64,000 nucleotides of DNA from Nitrospirota bacterium (GTDB taxonomy: Bacteria; Nitrospirota; Thermodesulfovibrionia; Thermodesulfovibrionales; Dissulfurispiraceae). Below, in pieces: positions 15,693-24,034 of the stretch (its first letter is position 1; every line of letters begins with the position of its first letter). The notes beneath the pieces are model-generated. The model saw only the letters and a program-made list of their open reading frames with translations, was not told the origin of the DNA and ran no database searches. The stretch covers positions 248,001 through 312,000 of the forward strand of contig JBFMHE010000001.1 in the NCBI GenBank assembly GCA_040752355.1, given 5' to 3'. The translations under genes and the position numbers were made by a program.

Positions 15693-16421
15693 ATGATTCT
15701 GGGCGTTAATATCGACCATGTGGCGACAGTGCGCGAGGCGCGGAAGACCTTCGAGCCCGACCCGGTGATGGCGGCCACCCTCGCGATCCTCGGGGGAGCC
15801 GACGGCATAACGCTCCATCTCAGGGAGGACCGGAGGCACGCAAAGGACCGGGACCTCCGGCTGCTCAGGGAGGTCGTGCCCTGCGAGCTGAACCTCGAGA
15901 TGGCGGCCACGGATGCAATGGTCCGCATCGCCCGTGAGGTCAAGCCCGACCTCGTCACCATCGTCCCGGAAAAACGCCAGGAATTGACGACCGAGGGCGG
16001 CCTCGACATGGCCGGCCAGAAGGCCCCGCTCAAGGAAGCGATAAAGAAGATCCATAAGGCGGGCATCCCGGTGAGCCTCTTCATCAATCCCCATATCATC
16101 GATGTGGATATCGCCCGCGAGATCGGCGCCGATATGGTCGAGATCCATACCGGCCTCTATGCCAATGCCAGGGGAAAGAGGCAGGGGCAGGAGCTGCACC
16201 GGATCGTCGAGGCCGCGGCGATGGCGCATAGGCAGGAGCTGCTGGTCAATGCAGGCCACGGGCTCAACTACTTCAATGTCGGCGGCATCGCCAGGATAGG
16301 GGGGATGCGGGGCCTGTATATCGGACACAGCATCATAGCGCGCGCCGTGCTCGTCGGCATCGAGCGCGCGGTGCGAGAGATGAAGGAGCTGATCGAGAAG
16401 GCTCCCGAGCAATCCTGCTGA
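15693..16421 (+). CDS. pdxJ: Pyridoxine 5'-phosphate synthase PdxJ
   Basis: The 242-aa enzyme condenses deoxyxylulose phosphate with aminoacetone phosphate to give pyridoxine phosphate. It is full length and shows the family motifs [39 protein letters not shown] and [11 protein letters not shown]. The start ATG follows GAGGAGG by 8 bases. It uses the same C5 precursor as thiG. It is followed 7 bases later by acpS, a common neighbour in many bacteria. Confidence 0.97.
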   Translation: MILGVNIDHVATVREARKTFEPDPVMAATLAILGGADGITLHLREDRRHAKDRDLRLLREVVPCELNLEMAATDAMVRIAREVKPDLVTIVPEKRQELTTEGGLDMAGQKAPLKEAIKKIHKAGIPVSLFINPHIIDVDIAREIGADMVEIHTGLYANARGKRQGQELHRIVEAAAMAHRQELLVNAGHGLNYFNVGGIARIGGMRGLYIGHSIIARAVLVGIERAVREMKELIEKAPEQSC

Positions 16422-16428
16422 GAGCGGT

Positions 16429-16815
16429 GTGGTGGTCTTCGGCATAGGAGTCGACATCGTCGAGATAGACCGCATTCGGAAGGCGGTGGAGCGATGGGAT
16501 GAGCGGTTCCTGCAGAGGCTGTTTACCGGGAAAGAGATCGCCCACTGCCTCGAGAAAAGAGATCCGGCCCCTTCCCTGGCTGCACGGTTCGCCGCAAAAG
16601 AGGCCCTGGTCAAGGCCCTGGGCAGGCATATCCCCTTTACCGATATCGAGATACTGAACGAGCCCTCCGGCAAGCCGGTCATCAGCTTCCGGGCGGTCCT
16701 TCCTGACGTTGGCGTGGATCATCGTTCCCTCACCGCCCATCTCACCATGTCGCACGAGCGGCAGCATGCCGTGGCGACCGTTCTACTTGAAAGAAAAATA
16801 ACCGGGAAGGTATAA
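16429..16815 (+). CDS. acpS: Holo-[acyl-carrier-protein] synthase AcpS
   Basis: The 128-aa protein transfers phosphopantetheine from CoA to acyl carrier protein. It has the standard motifs GIGVDIVEIDRIRKA (with the metal-binding Asp) and ARFAAKEALVKALG (with the metal-binding Glu), and ends with the SLTAHLTMSHERQHAVATVLLE strand. The start is GTG 16429, with GTG 16432 as alternative. Its 3' end holds the promoter for the next operon. Confidence 0.96.
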   Translation: MVVFGIGVDIVEIDRIRKAVERWDERFLQRLFTGKEIAHCLEKRDPAPSLAARFAAKEALVKALGRHIPFTDIEILNEPSGKPVISFRAVLPDVGVDHRSLTAHLTMSHERQHAVATVLLERKITGKV

Positions 16816-16816
16816 T
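16787..16816 (+). promoter_or_regulatory. Sigma-70-type promoter of etfB-etfA-fabD
   Basis: TTGAAA (16787-16792), 18 bases and a perfect TATAAT (16811-16816) overlap the last codons and stop of acpS. The transcript would start near 16823, leaving a leader of about 60 bases before etfB. Confidence 0.6.
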
Positions 16817-16884
16817 GGTTGTTTGATTTTTCCGTGTATTACTGCTGGTAAGGCTAAGAGTTACCTTTGTTGCAGGAGGATGTC

Positions 16885-17667
16885 GTGAATGCTATTGTCT
16901 GCATAAAACAGGTCCCCGATACCGCCGAGGTGAGGATCAATCCCGAGACCAATACATTGATCCGGGAGGGGGTGCCGAGCATCATTAATCCTTACGACCT
17001 CCATGCCCTGGAGGCGGCTCTCCAGCTGAGAGAGAAGCTCGGGGGCAAGGTGACGGTCATTACCATGGGCCCTCCCCAGGCCGAGGAGGCGCTGAGGGAG
17101 GCCGTCGCCATGGGCGCTGATGAGGTCAGACTCATCTCCGACCGCGCCTTTGCCGGGGCTGATACCTGGGCAACCGCGTACGCCCTTTATAAAGCGGTCG
17201 AGACGATCGGTTTCGATATAATCCTCTGCGGCAAGCAGGCGATCGACGGCGATACCGCACAGGTCGGGCCCGAGATGGCCGAGTTTCTCAACATCCCGCA
17301 TATCTCCTATGTCCGGAAGATCGATGACGCCACCCCTGCCTCGATCAGAGTCCAGAGAATGATGGACGACGGCTATGACGTGGTCGAATCGCCGCTGCCG
17401 GTGCTGCTGACGGTGGTGAAAGAGCTCAATACCCCGCGGCTGCCCTCGCTGAAAGGAAAGATGGCGGCCAAGAAGGCGGTCATCACCAGGATGGATCTTG
17501 CCGCCATAGGCGCCGAGGAGGCCAATGTAGGACTGAAAGGCTCCCCGACCCAGGTGAAGAACATCTTCGCACCGCAGGCCAAGGCCGACCGGAAGGTGCT
17601 CCAGGGGAACATCGAGGAACAGGTGGCGGCGCTGGTGAACGAGCTGAGGGGGTTGAAATGCGTATAG
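16885..17667 (+). CDS. etfB: Electron transfer flavoprotein beta subunit
   Basis: The 260-aa subunit binds AMP or FAD and pairs with EtfA. Two stretches resemble those of flavin-bifurcating EtfB: INPYDLHALEAALQLRE (about 34-50) and SDRAFAGADTWATAYAL (about 85-101), followed by CGKQAIDGDTAQVGPE. A bifurcating Etf splits NADH electrons between ferredoxin and a higher-potential acceptor. The start GTG 16885 gives the family N-terminus MNAIVCIKQVPDT and follows AGGAGGA (16874-16880). It overlaps etfA by 10 bases. Confidence 0.93.
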   Translation: MNAIVCIKQVPDTAEVRINPETNTLIREGVPSIINPYDLHALEAALQLREKLGGKVTVITMGPPQAEEALREAVAMGADEVRLISDRAFAGADTWATAYALYKAVETIGFDIILCGKQAIDGDTAQVGPEMAEFLNIPHISYVRKIDDATPASIRVQRMMDDGYDVVESPLPVLLTVVKELNTPRLPSLKGKMAAKKAVITRMDLAAIGAEEANVGLKGSPTQVKNIFAPQAKADRKVLQGNIEEQVAALVNELRGLKCV

Positions 17668-18848
17668 AGGTCAAGAGAGACCAGTGTTCGGGATGCGAGC
17701 AGTGCCTCGAGTCCTGCCCGTACACCGCCATCGAGATGAAAGAGGGCAAAGCCCTTATCAATGAATACTGCCAGTTCTGCAGGACCTGCCTGAACGTCTG
17801 CCCTGAAGGCGCGATCGTCGAGATCGCCGAAGAGGGCGATGTGAAAGAGGTAGACCTCTCTGCCTACAAAGGCGTCTGGGTCTTTGCGGAGCAGCGCGAG
17901 GGCAAAGCTGTCCCTGTAGCCCTTGAGCTTATCGGGGCAGGGCGGAGGCTCGCCGATGAGCTGAAGACCGATCTCACCGCCGTGCTCTTCGGAGCATCGG
18001 ATGCAGAGGGGCGGGAGCTTATCAAGTGGGGAGCCGATACGGTGTATCATTGCAGCGATGCGCTCTTCGATGCCTTCAACGATGAGCCGTACGCGCAGCT
18101 CCTGACCTCGCTGATCAACCGGCATAAGCCCGCCATCGTCCTCGCCGGCGCCACGCCTATCGGCAGGTCGTTCATCCCCCGCGTTGCAGCGCGGCTCAAG
18201 ACCGGGCTGACCGCCGACTGCACCGCCCTCGAGATCGACAAGGAGACGGGCAATCTCCTCCAGGTACGGCCCGCCTTCGGCGGCAACATCATGGCCACGA
18301 TCCTCTGTCCGAATTACCGCCCGCAGATCGCGACAGTGCGGCCCCGGGTGATGAAGCGCGCCGCGTATGATGCCGCCAGGAGCGGCGAGATCATTCCGGT
18401 TAAAGCGGAAAACGTCACCTGCACGACGAAGGTGCTCGAGACCATTAAAGAGGCATCTGAATGCCTGGTGAATCTCCAGGATGCGGAGGTGATCGTCGCC
18501 GGCGGACGGGGTGTGGGCGATGCAAAGGGGTTCAAACTGCTCGAGGAGCTTGCGGAGCTTCTCGGCGGCGCTGTCGGCGCATCGAGAGCAGCGGTCGACG
18601 AGGGCTGGATACCGTATCGCCACCAGGTAGGGCAGACGGGCAAGACGGTCTGTCCCAAGGTCTATATCGCCTGCGGTATCTCCGGCGCTGTCCAGCACCT
18701 GGTCGGCATGCAGTCGTCGGATGTCATCATCGCCATAAACAAGAACCCCGAGGCGCCGATCTTCGATGTCGCCACCTACGGCATCGTCGGCGATGTTGCC
18801 GAGGTGGTGCCTGCGCTGATCAAGAAGCTGAAAGAGGTAAAACAGTAA
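17658..18848 (+). CDS. etfA: Electron transfer flavoprotein alpha subunit with N-terminal 2x[4Fe-4S] ferredoxin domain
   Basis: The 396-aa protein is EtfA with an added bacterial ferredoxin domain at residues 1-60: C10, C13, C16, C20 and C38, C41, C44, C48 form two C-x2-C-x2-C-x3-C motifs. The Etf part holds VLAGATPIGRSFIPRVAARL, then the C-terminal FAD domain with VIVAGGRGVGDAKGF, HQVGQTGKTVCPKVYIACGISGAVQHL and NKNPEAPIFDVATYGIVGD. Such fused EtfA subunits occur in anaerobes and wire the flavin to iron-sulfur partners. The dehydrogenase or oxidoreductase partner is not in the window; the next gene is fabD, joined by a shared stop/start. Confidence 0.94.
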   Translation: MRIEVKRDQCSGCEQCLESCPYTAIEMKEGKALINEYCQFCRTCLNVCPEGAIVEIAEEGDVKEVDLSAYKGVWVFAEQREGKAVPVALELIGAGRRLADELKTDLTAVLFGASDAEGRELIKWGADTVYHCSDALFDAFNDEPYAQLLTSLINRHKPAIVLAGATPIGRSFIPRVAARLKTGLTADCTALEIDKETGNLLQVRPAFGGNIMATILCPNYRPQIATVRPRVMKRAAYDAARSGEIIPVKAENVTCTTKVLETIKEASECLVNLQDAEVIVAGGRGVGDAKGFKLLEELAELLGGAVGASRAAVDEGWIPYRHQVGQTGKTVCPKVYIACGISGAVQHLVGMQSSDVIIAINKNPEAPIFDVATYGIVGDVAEVVPALIKKLKEVKQ

Positions 18849-19777
18849 TGGGGCCCTGCTTCGTCTTTCCCGGGCAGGGATCGCAGGCGGTCGGCATGGG
18901 GCGAGACCTCTATGATCGCTACGATGAGGTGAAGCGCCTTTACGCCGAAGCGTCGGAGGTTCTCGGCTATGATGCGGCGGAGCTGAGCTTCAATGGTCCT
19001 GCCGAAGAGCTCAACAAGACCGCAAAGACCCAGCCCTGCCTGCTCGTGGCGAGCGTTGCGGCCGCTGCCGCGCTCGGGCTTAAAGGCATCCGGCCTTCGG
19101 TCGTAGCCGGACACAGCCTGGGCGAGTATTCGGCGCTCGTTGCAGCGGGGAGCATCTCGTTCAGGGATGCGGTGAAGGTAACCGCGATACGGGGGAGCAT
19201 CATGCAGGAGGCGGTCCCCGAGGGCAAGGGGCTCATGGCCGCCATACTCGGGCTCGACCGCGCTGCGGTCGATGAGCTCTGCCGCGCCGCAGCTTCGGGG
19301 TACGTCGGTGTTGCCAATTATAACTGTCCCGGACAGATCGTCATCTCCGGCGAGAAAGCCGCGGTCGAAGAAACGATGAATAAAGCGAAAGAGGCGGGCG
19401 CAAAGAGAGCCCTCGCCCTCGCCGTGAGCGTTCCCTCCCATTGCAAGCTCATGACCGAGGCAGGCAAGAGGCTCGAGGAAGAGCTCGGGAAGATCGAGAT
19501 CGGCGACGCCCGCATCGCCTTTGTCAATAATACCGGCGCGCAATTCATCTCACGCGCCGACGAGATACGGAAATCGCTGGTCCTGCAGCTGAGCGAGTCC
19601 GTACTGTGGGAAGATTGCATAAAGACCATCGCCGCCTCCGGCGTCTCCCGCTTTATCGAGGTCGGGCCGGGCAAGGTGCTGGCCGGACTGATCAAGCGCA
19701 TCGAGCCCTCGGCAGCGATATCCACTGTCGAGAACAGCGAAACGCTCGAGAGGACCGTAGCGGAACTGCAGAGTTGA
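18848..19777 (+). CDS. fabD: Malonyl-CoA:ACP transacylase FabD
   Basis: The 309-aa enzyme loads malonyl groups onto acyl carrier protein for fatty-acid synthesis. It carries FVFPGQGSQAVGMG (6-19), the nucleophile S90 in AGHSLGEYSALVAAG, the VPSHCKLM histidine and the C-terminal FIEVGPGKVLAGLIKRI. ATG 18848 shares its first base with the etfA stop. Its place after etfBA suggests that these genes are transcribed together, although a functional link of Etf with fatty-acid synthesis is not known. Confidence 0.96.
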   Translation: MGPCFVFPGQGSQAVGMGRDLYDRYDEVKRLYAEASEVLGYDAAELSFNGPAEELNKTAKTQPCLLVASVAAAAALGLKGIRPSVVAGHSLGEYSALVAAGSISFRDAVKVTAIRGSIMQEAVPEGKGLMAAILGLDRAAVDELCRAAASGYVGVANYNCPGQIVISGEKAAVEETMNKAKEAGAKRALALAVSVPSHCKLMTEAGKRLEEELGKIEIGDARIAFVNNTGAQFISRADEIRKSLVLQLSESVLWEDCIKTIAASGVSRFIEVGPGKVLAGLIKRIEPSAAISTVENSETLERTVAELQS

Positions 19778-19819
19778 GCCATCATCCAGGCATACTATAT
19801 CGCTATCAAGGGAGCTTAT

Positions 19820-20746
19820 ATGAAGAAAAAGGTCTCGGTCATTGGCGCAGGCAACGTGGGCGCGTCGCTCGCCCAGATGATCGTTCAGCAGGGGCTTGCC
19901 GATGTGGTGCTGTTCGATATCGCCGAAGGAATTCCGCAGGGAAAGGCGCTCGACCTCGCCGAGGCCTGCCCGGTCTGGGGCTCGTCCTCGTCTGTCGTCG
20001 GGACGAACGATTATGCGGCGACAGAGGGCTCGGATATCATCGTTATCACCGCAGGACTCGCCCGCAAGCCGGGTATGAGCAGGGATGACCTGCTGCACGC
20101 CAATGCGAAGGTCGTCGCCGATGTTGCGGAGAATACCGCCAGGCGGTCGCCGGAGGCGATCATCATTGTCGTTACCAACCCCATGGATGTCATGGCGCAG
20201 GTGAGCCTCAAGGTCTCGGGCTTTGCATCGCGCCGCGTCGTGGGCATGGGAGGTGTCCTCGATGCCGCCCGCTTCAGGACCTTCGTGGCCTGGGAGCTCA
20301 AGGTCTCTCCCGAAGATGTGGAGGCCCTGGTTTGCGGCGGCCACGGCGATCTGATGGTGCCGATGCCTCGGTTTACTACGGTGCGGGGCGTCTCGATTAC
20401 CGAGCTGCTTCCGAAAGAGCGGATCGATGCCCTTGTCGAGAGGACGAGGCACGGCGGCGCGGAGATCGTTTCATTGCTGAAGACCGGCAGCGCCTACTAT
20501 GCTCCCGCGGCTTCGACCTGCCAGATGGTCGAGGCGGTCCTTCTCGATAAGCAACGGATGATGCCCTGCTCCGCCTATCTGGACGGCGAGTACGGAGCAC
20601 AAGGAGTTTATACCGGCGTGCCCGTCATCCTGGGAGAGGGGGGCGTCGAGAAGATCGTCGAACTGAAGCTCACCACGCAGGAGCAGCAGGAACTCGATAA
20701 ATCGATCGGAGCGGTCAAGATGCTCGTCGAAAAACTGAATCTCTAA
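19820..20746 (+). CDS. mdh: Malate dehydrogenase (LDH-like type)
   Basis: The 308-aa enzyme interconverts malate and oxaloacetate with NAD. It starts with the Rossmann motif [15 protein letters not shown], has Asp at the end of the second strand (LFDIAEG) for NAD preference, and shows the substrate loop [14 protein letters not shown] whose second Arg marks malate rather than lactate specificity. The catalytic pair appears as the conserved VTNPMDVM Asp region and [10 protein letters not shown] with the catalytic His. AGGGAGC lies before ATG 19820. Confidence 0.95.
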   Translation: MKKKVSVIGAGNVGASLAQMIVQQGLADVVLFDIAEGIPQGKALDLAEACPVWGSSSSVVGTNDYAATEGSDIIVITAGLARKPGMSRDDLLHANAKVVADVAENTARRSPEAIIIVVTNPMDVMAQVSLKVSGFASRRVVGMGGVLDAARFRTFVAWELKVSPEDVEALVCGGHGDLMVPMPRFTTVRGVSITELLPKERIDALVERTRHGGAEIVSLLKTGSAYYAPAASTCQMVEAVLLDKQRMMPCSAYLDGEYGAQGVYTGVPVILGEGGVEKIVELKLTTQEQQELDKSIGAVKMLVEKLNL

Positions 20747-20758
20747 CGGAGGATCGAC

Positions 20759-21172
20759 ATGGAAAGGACCTTGTCCATTATCAAACCCGACGCGGTAAAG
20801 AAGAACGTTATCGGTGAGATCGTCGGCAGATTCGAGAAGAAGGGGCTGCGGATCGCAGCGATGAAGAAGATTCATCTCTCCAAGGAGGAGGCAGAGGGCT
20901 TCTATATAGTCCATAAAGACAAGCCCTTTTACGGCAGTCTCACCGGCTTCATGTCGGAGGGGCCTATTGTCGTGATGGTCCTCGAGGGCGAAAACGCCAT
21001 CGCGAAGAACAGGGAGATCATGGGCGCGACGAATCCCGCGAACGCGGCGCCCGGAACCATCAGGAAGGACTTCGCCGAGAGCATAGAGCGCAACGCGGTC
21101 CACGGCTCGGATGCGCCCGAGACCGCGAAGTTCGAGATCGCCTACTTCTTCTCCGCCCTCGAAATCCTGTAG
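20759..21172 (+). CDS. ndk: Nucleoside diphosphate kinase
   Basis: The 137-aa enzyme moves the terminal phosphate between nucleoside triphosphates and diphosphates. It has the starting [20 protein letters not shown] strand and the active-site [16 protein letters not shown], where the histidine is phosphorylated. The start follows CGGAGG (about 20747-20752), 12 bases after mdh, so the two are probably co-transcribed. Confidence 0.97.
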   Translation: MERTLSIIKPDAVKKNVIGEIVGRFEKKGLRIAAMKKIHLSKEEAEGFYIVHKDKPFYGSLTGFMSEGPIVVMVLEGENAIAKNREIMGATNPANAAPGTIRKDFAESIERNAVHGSDAPETAKFEIAYFFSALEIL

Positions 21173-21200
21173 CTGAAGGACGCTCACTCTGTAATGGGCA

Positions 21201-21236
21201 GGCATTCCGGGAGCGCTCCCCTGCTTCCGGAGTGCC
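21201..21236 (+). other. Stem-loop after ndk, possible weak terminator
   Basis: GGCATTCCGG (21201-21210) pairs with CCGGAGTGCC (21227-21236), with one G-T pair, and the loop contains the small palindrome GAGCGCTC. No T-run follows, so intrinsic termination is uncertain; it may instead stabilise the 3' end of the ndk mRNA. Confidence 0.4.
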
Positions 21237-21267
21237 CGCTCGTTGCAGGTGCTCATCATCCCCTCGC

Positions 21268-21297
21268 TTGCCATAACGTCCTGGCGGTGGATATAAT
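21268..21297 (+). promoter_or_regulatory. Sigma-70-type promoter of ubiD
   Basis: TTGCCA (21268-21273, 5 of 6) and a perfect TATAAT (21292-21297) are separated by 18 bases, 33 bases before the ubiD ATG. Confidence 0.6.
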
Positions 21298-21329
21298 AAA
21301 AAATTAATCTACGGTAGCAATGGAGTGTT

Positions 21330-22793
21330 ATGGCATACAAAGATCTGCGTGACTTTCTTTCCGCGCTCGACAAGAGAGGGCTGCTTCATAGAGTGCCCGT
21401 CGAGGTCGATCCCCTCCTCGAGATCGCCGAGATTACCGACCGGATGTGCAAGAGTCAGGGCGGCGGAAAGGCCCTCTTCTTCGAAAAGGTAAAGGGTTCG
21501 TCCTATCCCGTAGTAACGAACATCTTCGGCTCCTTCGAGAGGATGAGCCTCTCGCTCGAAGTGAACGAGCTCGATGATGTAGCGCGGCGCATCGAGGAGC
21601 TGCTCCACCAGGCCCCGCCCAAGAGCCTTATCGAAAAGCTCGCCCTGCTGCCGAAGCTCTTCGAGTTTTCGAAGTACCTGCCCCGGACGGTCAAGAGCGC
21701 GCCCTGCCAGGAGGTTGTCGAGAGGGACAACCCCGATCTGGGCAAGTTCCCCATCCTCAAGTGCTGGCCCGGCGACGGGCAGCCGACCGACGAGGGCCGT
21801 TTCATCACCTTTCCGATGGTCTTCACCAGGGACCCCGAGACAGGCCGGCAGAACTGCGGCATGTACCGCATCCACGTTTATGACAAGGTGACGACCGGCA
21901 TGCACTGGCATATTCACAAGGACGGTGCGCGTCATTACGACAAATACAAGGCCCTCGACCGCAGAATGCCTGCAGCGATCGCGGTCGGAAGCGACCCGTC
22001 CGTCATCTATGCATCGAGCGCGCCGCTCCCCGAGTCGATCGACGAGATGCTGTTTGCGGGTTTTCTGCGGAGGGAGCCGGTCCAGATGGTGAAGTGCATT
22101 ACTTCGGATATCGAGGTGCCGGCCAACAGCGAGCTGGTGATCGAGGGATATCTCGAGCCGGGGGAGATGCGTATCGAAGGGCCTTTCGGAGACCATACGG
22201 GCTTCTATTCGGCGGCGGATTACTACCCGGTCTTCCATGTCACCTGCATCACCCACCGCAAGGACCTCGTTTATCCTGCAACGATCGTCGGCAAGCCGCC
22301 CATGGAGGACTGCTACATGGGCAAGGCGACGGAGCGCATCTTCCTTCCCTTAATGAAGCTCGACTTCCCCGAGATCAAGGACATCAACCTGCCTATGGAG
22401 GGCGTCTTTCACAACTGCGCCCTCATCTCGATCAAGAAGAGCTACCCCGGACAGGGAAAGAAGATCATCCACGGGCTCTGGGGCAAGGGGCAGATGATGT
22501 TCGCCAAGCTGCTCGTCATCGTCGACGACGACGTGGATGTCCAGAACCTCTCCTATACGGCATGGCGCGTCCTGAACAATACGGACTGGCGGCGGGATGT
22601 CGTCATCGCCGAAGGGCCGCTCGACGATCTCGACCACGCCGCCAACTTCCCGCGCTACGGCTCGAAGATGGGCATAGACGCCACACGGAAGACGAGGGAG
22701 GAAGGCATGATGCGCGACTGGCCGCCCGAGATCTTCATGTCCGATGACATCAAGCAGCTCGTCGATCGCCGGTGGAAGGAGTACGGGTTTTAG
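21330..22793 (+). CDS. ubiD: UbiD-family decarboxylase, probably quinone biosynthesis
   Basis: The 487-aa protein is a UbiD-type decarboxylase that uses prenylated FMN. Family stretches include the N-terminal MAYKDLRDFLSALDKRGLLHRV, the middle NCGMYRIHVYDKVTTGMHWHIHKDG, VGSDPSVIYASSAPLP, EGPFGDHTGFYS (with catalytic acidic residues), and GKATERIFLPLMKLDFPEI. Related proteins decarboxylate 4-hydroxy-3-polyprenylbenzoate or act in the futalosine route to menaquinone; the exact substrate cannot be read from sequence. A UbiX partner is not in this window. Confidence 0.9.
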   Translation: MAYKDLRDFLSALDKRGLLHRVPVEVDPLLEIAEITDRMCKSQGGGKALFFEKVKGSSYPVVTNIFGSFERMSLSLEVNELDDVARRIEELLHQAPPKSLIEKLALLPKLFEFSKYLPRTVKSAPCQEVVERDNPDLGKFPILKCWPGDGQPTDEGRFITFPMVFTRDPETGRQNCGMYRIHVYDKVTTGMHWHIHKDGARHYDKYKALDRRMPAAIAVGSDPSVIYASSAPLPESIDEMLFAGFLRREPVQMVKCITSDIEVPANSELVIEGYLEPGEMRIEGPFGDHTGFYSAADYYPVFHVTCITHRKDLVYPATIVGKPPMEDCYMGKATERIFLPLMKLDFPEIKDINLPMEGVFHNCALISIKKSYPGQGKKIIHGLWGKGQMMFAKLLVIVDDDVDVQNLSYTAWRVLNNTDWRRDVVIAEGPLDDLDHAANFPRYGSKMGIDATRKTREEGMMRDWPPEIFMSDDIKQLVDRRWKEYGF

Positions 22794-22842
22794 CGCTTGA
22801 GCTCACCGGGAACGGCTGGCAAGCCGCGATCCCCTGAAGCGC
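22793..22842. other. Long nested stem-loop between convergent ubiD and parE
   Basis: GCGCTT (22793-22798) pairs with AAGCGC (22837-22842); inside, GGGA pairs with TCCC and CGGCT with AGCCG around a short loop. The element fills the gap between the two convergent genes, where it could end transcription from both sides, but neither side has a T-run. Confidence 0.35.
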
Positions 22843-22846
22843 AAGG

Positions 22847-23143
22847 TTATGGCGACATTTCATCTGCGGGTAATATCTGCTTTCCATGGCGAATGGTGAG
22901 AGCAGAAACCTGTTTTTTTTCGATACGGTAAATTATTCGATAATTGCCGTAAATCAATTCTCTGAAATTCTGATTACTGATTTCCGGCACTACGCGACCG
23001 CTCTCAGGAAATGACTTCAGCCGCTCAACTTTGGCAAAAACCGCATTCACCCAATTTTCTGCTGCCGCCGTATCGTCCTGGGCAATATACACGGCTATTT
23101 CAGCAGCTCGCTCTATTGCGAGAGGGGACCAAATTATTCTCAC
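22847..23143 (-). CDS. ParE/RelE-family toxin
   Basis: The 98-aa protein fits the ParE/RelE toxin fold: MRIIWSPLAIERAAEIAVYIAQ start, FPESGRVVPEI in the middle, and the NFRELIYGNYRIIYRIE strand pair with a late RHGKQ. ParE members poison gyrase and RelE members cut mRNA; family membership alone does not tell which applies. Its ATG overlaps the antitoxin stop by 4 bases, the usual order of antitoxin then toxin. Confidence 0.9.
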   Translation of the reverse strand: MRIIWSPLAIERAAEIAVYIAQDDTAAAENWVNAVFAKVERLKSFPESGRVVPEISNQNFRELIYGNYRIIYRIEKKQVSALTIRHGKQILPADEMSP

Positions 23144-23421
23144 TTTCTCACTCGCTTCAACACAGCCGCCTTTGCATCCTTGTTTTCTACTCTCGCACCA
23201 CCTTCCAACTGGCTGATTGAAGCTTGTATGTCCTGAAGGAGCTCTATCTTCTCCTGCATGGCTTCATATTCCCGCACATCGAGCAAAACGGCTACGCCTT
23301 TGCCATGCTGTGTGATGATCAGAGGTCTTTTGGTGTCATGAACCTTTTTAAGAAAGGAAGCAATCCCTGTTCTGACCTCCGACATCGACCTGATATCCTC
23401 ATCAATTTTTAATCGCGGCAT
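23140..23421 (-). CDS. Phd/YefM-family antitoxin
   Basis: The 93-aa protein begins MPRLKIDEDIRSMSEVRTGIASFLKKVHDTKRPLIITQHGKGVAVLL, the typical Phd/YefM DNA-binding part in which a conserved strand follows TKRPLIITQHG. The C-terminal half, rich in Glu, Gln and basic residues, would wrap the toxin. ATG at 23421 is used because GAGGTG lies 4 bases upstream of it; an in-frame GTG at 23433 is the alternative. It should repress its own promoter by binding the palindrome at 23441-23468. Confidence 0.9.
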   Translation of the reverse strand: MPRLKIDEDIRSMSEVRTGIASFLKKVHDTKRPLIITQHGKGVAVLLDVREYEAMQEKIELLQDIQASISQLEGGARVENKDAKAAVLKRVRK

Positions 23422-23440
23422 AGGGCACCTCACATACTCA

Positions 23441-23480
23441 TATTTAGTACATTATAGCGTACTAAATAATGTCCTAGCAA
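23441..23480 (-). promoter_or_regulatory. Toxin-antitoxin promoter with palindromic operator
   Basis: On the reverse strand TTGCTA (23480-23475), 18 bases and a perfect TATAAT (23456-23451) form the promoter. The -10 box lies in the 8-base centre of a perfect inverted repeat, TATTTAGTAC (23441-23450) and GTACTAAATA (23459-23468). Binding of the antitoxin here would cover the promoter, the usual autoregulation of such operons. Confidence 0.75.
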
Positions 23481-23576
23481 GTATATTCATTTATGGCAGA
23501 ACGCCTGAGCTCATGGGGAGGCGAGGCAGTTTCCCGCCGATTCCATAAAGTGAAATGTTAAGTATCCAACTAAGTT

Positions 23577-23723
23577 TTAGTTCCACGGAGAGAACGTAGT
23601 TTGACACTTTCCACAAATAGGCCGCGCAAACGCGCTGTGGAACTTAATTTTATTTTTCGCGCCGCATGAAAGACAAGGAATAATTGCATACCCGTTTCCC
23701 TCAACATGAGATATTACCAACAA
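23577..23723 (-). pseudogene. Zinc-ribbon remnant or very small ORF
   Basis: The reverse strand encodes about 48 residues ending IIPCLSCGAKNKIKFHSAFARPICGKCQTTF. The two CxxC pairs and their spacing resemble the N-terminal zinc ribbon of thioredoxin 2-type and similar proteins. There is no ATG in frame; two TTG codons at 23723 and 23720 could start it. The frame is open further upstream, but that part looks random. It may be the remnant of a decayed gene, or a small zinc-ribbon protein. Confidence 0.35.
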
Positions 23724-23783
23724 GGCCCCCCGATGACGAATTGCCTCTGTAGAGCATCGGGCGAGAAAACCGGCAGCGTAACA

Positions 23784-23833
23784 AAACAGGGCAGATCGGG
23801 TGCTGCAAAGGCACTTCCTGATCTGCCCTGTTT
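23784..23833 (+). terminator. Strong intrinsic terminator hairpin
   Basis: AAACAGGGCAGATC (23784-23797) pairs perfectly with GATCTGCCCTGTTT (23820-23833), and the stem can extend inward with GGTGC/GGCAC-type pairing. TTTCTTTT follows on the + side. No gene is visible upstream on the + strand, so what it terminates is unclear; it may shield the region from read-through or end a small RNA. Confidence 0.75.
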
Positions 23834-23999
23834 CTTTTCCCCTTCTTTTGATCGTTTTCTTCTTGAGCACCTGAAGAAGAACCCCTCCCCCTTTGTCAGA
23901 AGCTTCTGGCTGTTTATATTGTGCCAGAGTACTCTGCGTATCCTTACTTCTATCAGGAGGGGAGTTCACTGCTGCTTTTCTCTTTTCGCAAAAATTAAC

Positions 24000-24028
24000 T
24001 TGACAATGAAGACGGAAGCTGATTTAAT
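24000..24028 (+). promoter_or_regulatory. Strong sigma-70-type promoter in the non-coding region
   Basis: A perfect TTGACA (24000-24005), exactly 17 bases and TTTAAT (24023-24028, 5 of 6) form one of the best promoters in the window. Transcription would begin near 24035, some 315 bases before the 2105-aa gene and 200 bases before a strong terminator. Confidence 0.65.
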
Positions 24029-24034
24029 AACCGT

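Noticed and set aside
17373-18698. 441-aa reverse-strand open frame over etfB/etfA
   Set aside because: It is antisense to full-length etf genes, with no ribosome site and no recognisable motif.
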